Of a stretch of DNA of 64,000 nt, positions 55,734 to 64,000 are shown piece by piece. The stretch is from positions 218,844,942 to 218,908,941 of the forward strand of contig CM070874.1 of assembly GCA_036365515.1 (NCBI GenBank). Direction: 5' to 3'. Source of the DNA: Torymus aiolomorphi. Taxonomy: Eukaryota > Arthropoda > Insecta > Hymenoptera > Torymidae. Every line of letters begins with the position of its first letter. Position 1 is the first letter of the stretch. A program made the position numbers and the translations under genes. The notes under the pieces are model-generated. The model searched no databases. It was given only the letters and a program-made list of their open reading frames with translations, and had not been told where the DNA came from.

Positions 55734-57170
55734 CAATATTTTAACTGAATAAATTTAATTATTCTCATTGTAATATTAATAAATGAAAATCTTTAGACTT
55801 TTTTCAGTTTAAAAAAATGAATTGTATCATTTTTTAAATTCAAGTCTAGAAGGAAAAATTATATTAGGAACATATCAAAACAATAAACAGATTAATTACA
55901 CTCGGCTGAAGAATTTAATAATTTTTTATTTATTAGGAAAAGATCCAATCAATTTCAAGTAATACTCATTAACTACATTATTACTTTGTGACTAACCAAC
56001 ATCCTTTTTCTATTTACTAACGCACTAATTATCTCTTATAAATTAATTTCCCTTTTTTTACTATTTCATAGGGTTTAGTACTTACCATTATAGAATTCTA
56101 ATGATCAATAATATTTCAATTTCAGCTAATGTGTATTTACATTATTACATTCTTGATGTTTTCACAAAACTTTTGCTTTAGAATAAAAAATTGTGACTTC
56201 ATGCACTACACAAACCAAATAGTGGAACTTTTTCCAACAGAATTGGAGATTTATTTTATATTCCATACTCATCATCAAGCGGACAAATATCTGAAGAATG
56301 GGAAGAAGAAGAGACAGAGGAAATAGATAAAGAAGAGGGGGAAAAAGAAGAGTGCATAGCAGTAAGAGGCTCTTTGTATAATTATTACAAAGTAATAAGA
56401 AAGAAGTTACGAATAGCGAATATAATTCAACCCTACAAAACGAAGAAAATTGAAAACGTTTCAAGAACAGTCAATCGAAATGGTAATATAGATAGTGTTA
56501 AATTCCTTTATTAATTTAAATAGTATTCTTAAAAAGTGCTATAATGATGCCATAACATGATCTGAAAGTTGTATAGACTTATGTTGACTCATTCTTTTAC
56601 CGTAACCTTTGATTTTCAAATACACGACATTTGTCGACAGAGAAACAAATATTGCAATACACGCACAGGTATGCTTTCATTGACAAATGTTATTAATCTA
56701 TAAACCTCAGTAAACGAAAATACTTTTTTATATTTATTAGAATATTTCTTTATCTATTATTGACAAATATCATTAATTTGAAAAGTATGAGTCATGCTAA
56801 AAAAATGAGTTGACAAGTACAGACAAGTACAACATAAAACTTTCAGATCATGCTTTTTATTCATATTTTACATAATTAATTTCAAGTATCGCCTATTAAA
56901 CGTTTTTAAAATTTATTTTAATAAACTAACCTATAAACCTCAGTGTTAATAAGATTACTTTATGACTTTTATCATAAAGTAATCTCATTAACATATAATA
57001 AGCATGTTGTATCATTCATTCCAGTTATTCAAGCAAAATCTCTGATAATAATATTAATTTTGTTTCTATAAATGGTGATAGTATTGCATAATAAATTATA
57101 ATTTTTTATAGCACTGCCCTCGCTGACACTTGTATGGTAATGTACTATTCTGATTTTTATGTGGTTTTAG
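55734..57170. other. Intronic sequence of the spliced gene
   Basis: AT-rich. A small open piece rich in Lys/Glu (plus strand, 56270-56460) may be a further exon ending in a GGTAAT donor at about 56480, but it is not firm. Confidence 0.35.
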
Positions 57171-57472
57171 ATGATATAAATTGTTTGACTGACTCAAACC
57201 GCGAAAATTACAAGGCTGCTGATATCACAAAGAAGTGGGAAGAAACGTTTAAAGAGCGTACTAAATTATTAACACAAAAAGAAAGGGGTCTTAAAAGTGT
57301 GCAATTGGCAAAGTATTTTAAAAGCTTTCCATGACTAAATGAACAATACTGCATGATATTAGTAAGATCTTTTCTAATAATTTTATATTATAAGTTTCAC
57401 AAATTATTTTGTTAATTGGATTGTAAAGTTTATTATTAAAAAATCTTTTAGCTTGAGTCAGACTTCCAAAAT

Positions 57473-57486
57473 ATTATTCAGGATTA
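57473..57486 (+). repeat. Left target-site duplication of the Penelope pair
   Basis: ATTATTCAGGATTA, repeated exactly at 60665-60678. It is part of the interrupted exon's coding sequence. Confidence 0.88.
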
Positions 57487-57604
57487 ACTTGAGTTTGTAA
57501 TTGTATTCACAATTTTACTCCCCATTGTCAAATGTAAAAATTGTTGTTTTGGTCAATTCTGACCAGATCCGTTGGGAGCAGGAAAGAAAATAGACTACGA
57601 TGCT

Positions 57605-57655
57605 AAGTAGTTGCAACGTTTCGTCGACGGGTTTGTCGACCTCTTCAGGCTTTAT
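57605..57655 (-). ncRNA. Hammerhead ribozyme motif of the minus Penelope copy
   Basis: On the minus strand: CTGAAGAG (57641-57648), a stem II GTCGAC/GTCGAC closing an AAACCC loop, and GAAAC ending at 57618. This is the CUGANGA / stem II / GAAA hammerhead core. Such ribozymes are established in Penelope-like elements. Confidence 0.75.
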
Positions 57656-57812
57656 TAAAAAAAAAAATATATATAATAATATAATTAACAGAACGAGCTC
57701 ACGCTAGTCTTAACTTACGATGGTTGAAAAAATTAAAAAAAAATGCGAAACGAATTACCTAAGTTATCGCACAGCGATCCGTCGAGTAATGTGAAAGTAC
57801 ATAGAAACATGA

Positions 57813-57817
<5 letters not shown>

Positions 57818-57884
<67 letters not shown>
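57818..57884. repeat. (TA)n microsatellite, left Penelope copy
   Basis: About 66 bp of TA; partner of the one at 60328-60382. Confidence 0.95.
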
Positions 57885-57886
<2 letters not shown>

Positions 57887-57940
57887 CTTCCTATCAAAAC
57901 GTAAACAATAACAAATTTTGAATTAGATCGAGAATATACT

Positions 57941-58848
57941 TTACTTTTTATGTAACAGCTTAAAGATAGATTTGTATTCTCTACTGAGATTCTGTGTATC
58001 TTCTTTTTTGTTTATTGTATTTGGTGTACTGTTAATAAATAACATTTCAGAAATAAGTCTTTTATTATAGTTATTTTCAATATCTCTAATTGTTACTGCT
58101 TCAAAATCAAATTCATGATTATATTCATTTTTATGTATATTGACAACCAACTCATCATTATTATTCTTGCGATGTTCGGCAATTCGTTTATTTAGGGCAC
58201 GTTTTGTCTCGCCTATGTACCGTGCATTGCAATCTTTACAAGGGAACTCATAAACCACATTCGTTTGCTCGAGTTTGTTGGTTTTATCTTTGCCAAGAAC
58301 AACTAGTTTTGAGAATTTATTAACTATATTTGGGATCGTTACAATATTGTGTTTCCGTAAAAATTTTGAACAATTGTTGTAAAATTTTGAATAAAATGGA
58401 AGTGATACTTTAATGTTGTGTCAGTTAGTATTTACAGGACTGTTTCTTTTATTTTGAAAACGAATTTTAAATAATCTAGATCTTATATGTTTGTCAATAA
58501 ACTCTGGTGGATATGAGTTCTCTTTAAGTATATTTTTAACCCGCAATATATTTCTATTATGAAAACGTTTATCTGATAAAAGGATAGCTCTATAAATCAA
58601 GTTAAAAACTATATTCTTTTTTAATGATATCGGATGGTTGCTGTAGTAGTTTAAAGTTCTATTAGATGACATCGATTTTGAATACCAGTCAGTGATAATA
58701 TTACCATCCTGTTTAATGAGAGACACGTCCAAAAAGTTAATATTGTTATTAATTTCAATTTCATAAGAAAACTTAAGGTTGGGATCAAAATCGTTAAAAC
58801 ATTGATTCAATACATGAATATCGTCTTTTTTGATACAACAAATCGAAT
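57941..58848 (-). pseudogene. Penelope ORF, minus copy (C-terminal part)
   Basis: Carries the region after the reverse transcriptase catalytic box (NINFLDVSLIKQDGNIITDW), the connector, and the GIY-YIG endonuclease (FPCKDCNARYIGETKRALNK). It is interrupted by a TGA near 58420 where the plus copy has CGA, a plain C-to-T change. It lacks the N-terminal half. Confidence 0.88.
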
Positions 58849-60268
58849 GCTAAATGTTATGGATTACCAAAAATTCATAAACCAAAACTATCCTTTAGAC
58901 CGATAATTTCAACTGTGAACAGCCCTACACATTTCTTAGCAAAAATAATTTATGAAAACCTCAAAACATGTTTCCCTCTTCCTAAATCACACATAGATAA
59001 CAGTTTTGATCTAATTAATAAAATTACGAATATAAAAATTCCAGATAACAGTGGTTTCACTTTTTACAAATATCTCTGTAGACCTTGTTATCCAGAGTTT
59101 GGAAAAACGAGCGCAGTATATTCTCAACAATTGTAAAATACCGTTCAGTGATATTATTTCCTGTACCAAATTTTTATTTGAAAATGTATTTTTTACTTTT
59201 AATAACAAATATTACCAACAAATTTTTGGGACACCTATGGGTTCTCCAATCTCTCCGTTTTTTGTTGATCTAGTCATGGAAGATTTAGAAATTGCTTGTT
59301 GGAAGAAACTAAAAACAGAATTCAACATAATACCTATGTTCTATTTTCGATATGTTGATGATTCGATTTGTTGTATCAAAAAAGACGATATTCATGTATT
59401 GAATCAATGTTTTAACAATTTTGATCCCAACCTTAAGTTTACTTATGAAATTGAAATTAATAACAATATTAACTTTTTGGACGTGTCTCTCATTAAACAG
59501 GATGGTAATATTATCACTGACTGGTATTCAAAATCGATGTCATCTAATAGAACTTTAAACTACTACAGCAACCACCCGATATCATTAAAAAAGAATATAG
59601 TTTTTAACTTGATTGATAGAGCTATCCTTTTATCAGATAAACGTTTTCATAATAGAAATATATTGCGGATTAAAAATATACTTAAAGAGAACTCATATCC
59701 ACCAGAGTTTATTGACAAACATATAAGATCTAGATTATTTAAAATTCGTTTTCAAAATAAAAGAAACAGTCCTGTAAATACTAACCGACACAACATTAAA
59801 GTATCACTTCCATTTTATTCAAAATTTTACAACAATTGTTCAAAATTTTTACGGAAACACAATATTGTAACGATCCCAAATATAGTTAATAAATTCTCAA
59901 AACTAGTTGTTCTTGGCAAAGATAAAACCAACAAACTCGAGCAAACGAATGTGGTTTATGAGTTTCCTTGTAAAGATTGCAATGCACGGTACATAGGCGA
60001 GACAAAACGTGCCCTAAATAAACGAATTGCCGAACATCGCAAGAATAATAATGATGAGTTGGTTGTCAATATACATAAAAATGAATATAATCATGAATTT
60101 GATTTTGAAGCAGTAACAATTAGAGATATTGAAAATAACTATAATAAAAGACTTATTTCTGAAATGCTATTTATTAACAGTACACCAAATACAATAAACA
60201 AAAAGGAAGATACACAGAATCTCAGTAGAGAATACAAATCTATCTTTAAGCTGTTACATAAAAAGTAA
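58849..60268 (+). pseudogene. Penelope reverse transcriptase-endonuclease ORF, plus copy
   Basis: Starts inside the reverse transcriptase (YGLPKIHKPKLSFRPIIST-like wording in a frame with a stop at the junction). One frameshift at about 59050 separates this from a 405-codon frame to 60268. Motifs in order: SLFTNISVDLV, GTPMGSPISPFF, the catalytic FRYVDDS near 59350, FLDVSL, then a C-terminal GIY-YIG domain (KDCNARYIGE, KRIAEHRK). It lacks the N-terminus. Penelope-like reverse transcriptases use the GIY-YIG nuclease to nick the target. Confidence 0.9.
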
Positions 60269-60322
60269 AGTATATTCTCGATCTAATTCAAAATTTGTTA
60301 TTGTTTACGTTTTGATAGGAAG

Positions 60323-60327
<5 letters not shown>

Positions 60328-60382
<55 letters not shown>
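60328..60382. repeat. (TA)n microsatellite, right Penelope copy
   Basis: About 55 bp; shorter than its partner by some six units. Confidence 0.95.
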
Positions 60383-60384
<2 letters not shown>

Positions 60385-60542
60385 TCATGTTGCTATGTAC
60401 TTTCACATTACTCGACGGATCGCTGTGCGATAACTTAGGTAATTCATTTCGCATTTTTTTTAAATTTTTTCAACCATCGTAAGTTAAGACTAGCGTGAGC
60501 TCGTTCTGTTAATTATATTATTATATATTTTTTTTTTTTTTA

Positions 60543-60592
60543 ATAAAGCCTGAAGAGGTCGACAAACCCGTCGACGAAAAGTTGCAACTACT
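60543..60592 (+). ncRNA. Hammerhead ribozyme motif of the plus Penelope copy
   Basis: CTGAAGA at 60550-60556, the same GTCGAC stem II, then GAAAA where the minus copy has GAAAC. The base after GAAA lies where stem III begins, so this copy may be weakened. Confidence 0.7.
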
Positions 60593-60664
60593 TAGCATCG
60601 TAGTCTATTTTCTTTCCTGCTCCCAACGGATCTGGTCAGAATTGACCAAAACAACAATTTTTAC

Positions 60665-60678
60665 ATTATTCAGGATTA
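60665..60678 (+). repeat. Right target-site duplication of the Penelope pair
   Basis: ATTATTCAGGATTA; exact partner of 57473-57486. Confidence 0.88.
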
Positions 60679-61459
60679 CATTAAAAAACAGTTAATAGAA
60701 AGCAATAAAAACTATACAAATATTTTGCAAAGTAATTGGCCTACTTGGTCAGAAAAAATTATTCGTTTGCTACAAAAATCTAAAATATCTGAAGTTAAAC
60801 AGTTTAAAGACCGGAATAAGAATTTAATTGATGCTGGTACGTATATTTATTATTTCATTAAGATTAATGTTAAAATTAATAAATTAATGTGTTTGTATTT
60901 ATTTTAGGTACACATAATGATTTACTATCATTTCTTTTATTACCTTTGTGTCTAAAAGCTATAAAGTCACTAAAATTAGGAGACACTTTAATTCACTTTT
61001 GTAAAGATCAAATCAGCAACTCGTTTGTTCATGTCGAGGTACATCTAAACTTACACTTATTTATAAAATCTTATATTGAGCATTGTTATTTCATTATATT
61101 GTTTTGTTTATGTAGATTTTTTACATTACTTTACTTTAAGTATTTTACATAGTTATTTTATATTATTATTGTCGTCTTTTTTTAATTTTTGAGAACAATA
61201 ATGACGTGCTAAATATTAATTTTAGTTTAGCTTACGTTGATTATATGTACGATTAACCTCTATTGTTTTTATTTTACAGGACGCTACAGAATTGACGATA
61301 AAGAGGATAGCCCATGAAGAATGGTTAAACATTATTCAGCTTCAAGACTATCCGTACATTATTTGTTGCCGTGCATTGCGTGAAGCCACATTCTTTCTAG
61401 TTTTAAACGGTTCTTTGCATCAATTTAACAGCATAAATGCCGCAGTAGAAACGTGCTAG

Positions 61460-61675
61460 AAGTGTTTATGCGCACTTCAAACGTTGCCATACATTTGTGA
61501 TTTTATATGGCAATTTTTAGAAAAATTAGTATACGGATTTTCATTTAAAAAAAGTAGTTCTTTTGTAACAAAGATGATTGTAGATATTAATAAATTATAA
61601 TTTATAACGTAATCTTAGTCTGAAAATTGATTTTTTAAACTGCGTTCTTTGTAGAGTTAATTTTTTATTATAATA
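61460..61675. other. Intergenic stretch
   Basis: AT-rich separation between the two genes of the locus; it may hold the transposase promoter, but no clear TATA box is seen. Confidence 0.4.
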
Positions 61676-63793
61676 ATGGAGTTTTTTATTATTCTGAATC
61701 ACTTGCTACGATTTATTTTAGATCTTTACGGTAGATTAGATATTCCTAGAAAATTCGTGCAAGACATAATCAATTATATTAATGATTTCAATAAAAATAC
61801 TTACTTACCATCATTAAAAAAAGATATTTTAGATATATTAAAGAACGAAAAAATTAGTGATTACGCTTTATATAACATAGAAAAATGTTTTCTAGAGCAC
61901 GCGAACGTTTTTGATCATGTAGATAGTGAAACAAAACGATTCAACATTTTACGAGAAAGAGGTTTCATAGATTCAGAGGTATTTTTCATGGGCAGAAATA
62001 TCAAACACGCATTTGTAAAGGAAAGTGATATTATAATGCCAGAAAACATGTACAGCTGTCGTATTCCATTAAAAATAAGTTTAAAAGTTTTTTTAGAAAT
62101 ACCAGGATTGCTTACCAAGATTTTAAATTATATTGAAAAATTATCCAAGCCGTCAAAAATAATTACAAGTTGTCTTCAAGGTACTCTGTGGATTCAAAAA
62201 TACTCGCAGAAATTTAAACAGGAAATAGTTTTGCCACTGTTCGTCTTTTATGATGATTTGGAAGTGAGAAATGCCTTGGGCAGTCATGCTGGCAAGAACA
62301 AATTCGGAGCCACATATGTATCAATTGCGTGTTTACCTCTCAATATTGCCTCTAAACTTGATAGCATTATTTTTTTATCCCTGTTCTACACGTCAGACAA
62401 AAAGAAATGTAACAATGAGAAAGCTTTCAGTATGTTAATAGAAGAACTGAATAACTTAAGAGATGAGGGCATTATTATCAATAATAGTGAAATAACAACA
62501 CTTGTAAAATTTCAAGTCTTTTTAATCCTACGTGATAACCTAGGGTTAAATGGTATCTTCGGGGTTGTAGAAAGTTTTAACGCCACCTTCTATTGCAGAA
62601 TCTGTAAAGCCTCATCAGAAGACTGTGTGAAAATGGTAGAAGAAGATGAATCTCTTTTGAGAAACAAAATTAATTACCTTACTGATGTTGCTCTAGCCAA
62701 TGAAAAGAAGACAGGTATTAAAGAATCTTGCATATTTCACAAAATCGAAGACTTTCATATTACTGAAAATGTTAGTATGGATATCATGCATGATTTTCTA
62801 GAAGGAGTGGGTTTCTACGTTTTAAATTCACTTCTAGAGACGTTCATTTATGATAAAAAATATTTAACTACAAACCAATTCAATAGTAGACTGCACAGTT
62901 TTAATTTTGGAGCCTACAAAATGAATAAACCTGCTCCTATACGATTAGATCAATGAAGCAATGCATTAATTTTCAAGAGTTCTGCATCAGAAATGATTAG
63001 TCTTATAACATTTTTAGGAATACTCATTGGTGATTTAATTCCTGAATCAGAGCCGCGATGGACTTTGTACAAATATTTACGTACAATTTTTGATATTCTA
63101 ATGTCGCCTCGATTTATTCCTGGAAACGCAGAATTATTAAAAGACGCAATCAAAAATTTAAATCAATTGTACATAGAATTTTACAAATATTTGAAACCAA
63201 AATTTCACTTTCTCACCCACTATCCTAAAATTTTGTTAAGTAATGGGCCCGTTGTGAAAGTTTGGAGTATGAGATTTGAATCATTTCACCAGCATTTAAA
63301 ATCAAATGCGAATTCCTCAAGTAACAACATAAATTTAATGAAAACAATAGCAATCAAACAAGGACTAAAACTCTGTGAAACGATCCATACTGGAACATTC
63401 GATGGTAAAAAAATAATATTAGGTACAGTTATAAATAAAGACTCGAGAAAAAATTATTTTGAAGAGCAACAAAAAAATAATGAGTATACAGAACATAATA
63501 AAGTAGAGATCGATAGTATCGTTTATAAAGTTGGAGATTTTATTGCATTAAATGTTAAAAAAATGGAAAAAGATTTCGGAAAAATATTAAATATTGTGTG
63601 TACAAATAGTGAGATTTATTTTAAATTAAGTGTGTTCGAGGAACTAATATTTGATGACCATATTCAAGCCTACCATGTTCAAGAAATAAACCAAAATAAA
63701 TTTATTAATCATAAAAAGTTATCACTTACTGCACCGGTTATGCTTGTTGTCAAAAATAATAATAATTACATTGTAAGTAAATATATGTTGTAA
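61676..63793 (+). pseudogene. En/Spm-like transposase, one in-frame stop
   Basis: A single frame of about 705 codons from an ATG at 61676, broken only by TGA at 62954-62956. Typical wording: FVFYDDLEVRNALGSHAGKN with acidic residues, GLNGIFGVVESFNATFYCRI followed by CRICKAS (a C-x2-C), MDIMHDFLEGVGFYVL with further acidic residues, then KPKFHFLTHYPKILLSNGPV and MRFESFHQHLK. This is the pattern of animal En/Spm-type transposases. The C-terminal part has a short beta-rich domain. One substitution would reopen the frame, so it is a young or recently inactivated copy. An AATAAA follows at 63862. Confidence 0.6.
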
Positions 63794-64000
63794 TTTTAAG
63801 ACGCAATTTTGTAAAAATGCGTCATTTATTATTTGTATATCATATATTGTTTTATAACTTAATAAATGTAGAGCAACACGTCTGCATCATAGTATTTATT
63901 TATAAAAAGTTGTTGCCATATCCCACAAATGACATTTATATTCTATATATAAGGTGTATGTGTGTGGGTGTGCGTGTGTCTGGGAGAGACTGTAAAAAGA

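Larger units (their letters stand above)
57487..60664. mobile_element. Head-to-head inverted pair of Penelope-like elements
   Basis: 57487-58848 is the reverse complement of the 3' portion of 58849-60664, with about 1.3 kb arms almost identical. The minus copy is 5'-truncated just after the YVDD box, and the plus copy is longer but also 5'-truncated. Outer ends are the 3' ends of both, each with a hammerhead motif and a TA microsatellite. The whole is flanked by the exact 14 bp duplication ATTATTCAGGATTA, so both copies entered in one event. Inverted and tandem partial copies are known for this class. Confidence 0.9.
55093..61459 (+). pseudogene. Spliced first gene of the En/Spm-like locus, split by a Penelope insertion
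   Basis: Inferred exons: 55093-55150 (MDSFFHKYESLKELREL), 55378-55733 or part of it (STEDICEILTDQKENLI), 57171-57361 (ADITKKWEETFKER, KYFKSFP), 57452-57486 continuing at 60679-60836 (NILQSNWPTWSEKIIRLLQ), 60908-61038 (LLLPLCLKAIKSL) and 61280-61459 (AHEEWLNIIQLQDYP), stop TAG at 61457. Donors GTAAGT, GTAAGA, GTACGT and GTACAT and AG acceptors are in place and keep the frame. A TGA at 57332-57334 breaks exon three where the family wording suggests Cys. The exon at 57452 is cut by the Penelope pair. The role is unknown; the protein accompanies En/Spm-like transposases in animals. Confidence 0.5.
54861..64000 (+). mobile_element. En/Spm (CACTA)-like DNA transposon locus, right end outside the window
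   Basis: Two plus-strand genes: a spliced one (55093-61459) and a long transposase-like one (61676-63793). CACTGAGAGAA at 54861 could be the left terminus, as En/Spm elements begin CACT(A/G). The right terminus is not in view, so this boundary is a guess. A Penelope-like pair (57487-60664) is nested within an exon. Confidence 0.45.

Overview
The window reads as a transposon-dense intergenic region of an insect genome. A hymenopteran is likely but not provable from this window. There is no bacterial gene organisation, introns and AATAAA signals are present, and almost every recognisable coding block belongs to a eukaryotic mobile element. I recognised no conserved single-copy host gene. Most element genes carry stop codons or frameshifts, so this is mainly a record of old and nested insertions.

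Layout, left to right. 1-2450: a decayed BEL/Pao retrotransposon pol (+). 2569-3830: a retroelement-like remnant (-) split by an ~800 bp foldback element (2976-3772). 5885-6480: the 3' end of a Penelope-like element (-). 6623-28380: a long Polinton/Maverick (adintovirus-like) provirus-type element, all genes on the minus strand. In transcription order these are: acidic spliced exons, protein-primed DNA polymerase B, packaging ATPase, a conserved unknown, retrovirus-type integrase with chromodomain, penton-like minor capsid, a basic pX-like core protein, major capsid protein, an exonuclease-like protein, adenovirus-type protease, and a nuclear-type protein with a PC4-like segment. Two DNA transposons have landed in it, both at TTAA: a piggyBac with ~810 bp terminal inverted repeats (15511-19749) and a Kolobok/Mutator-like element (22917-26047) inside the polymerase gene. 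29273-30063: a short + strand zinc-ribbon gene. 30100-31035: long microsatellites.

33350-36341: a second, divergent Polinton-type virion cassette (protease, penton, major capsid, exonuclease-like; -). 37657-37799 and 38287-38992: small inverted-repeat elements. 41838-41880: a hammerhead-like Penelope remnant. 43111-45245: a third Polinton fragment (integrase plus penton) with a 220 bp tandem duplication. 45456-50995: a Gypsy LTR retrotransposon (-) with both LTRs, lacking its reverse transcriptase core. 54240-54690: a tandem repeat. 55093-63793: a two-gene, En/Spm-like DNA transposon locus (+) with a spliced first gene. One of its exons is split by a head-to-head pair of Penelope-like elements (57487-60664), bounded by a 14 bp target duplication, with a hammerhead ribozyme motif at each outer end.

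How the genes work together: in the first Polinton, polymerase B and integrase would replicate and insert the element. The ATPase, protease, major capsid, penton and pX-like proteins form a virion module. This copy is dead as it stands: the protease, penton, major capsid, ATPase and polymerase frames are all interrupted. Frame breaks are described but not repaired here.
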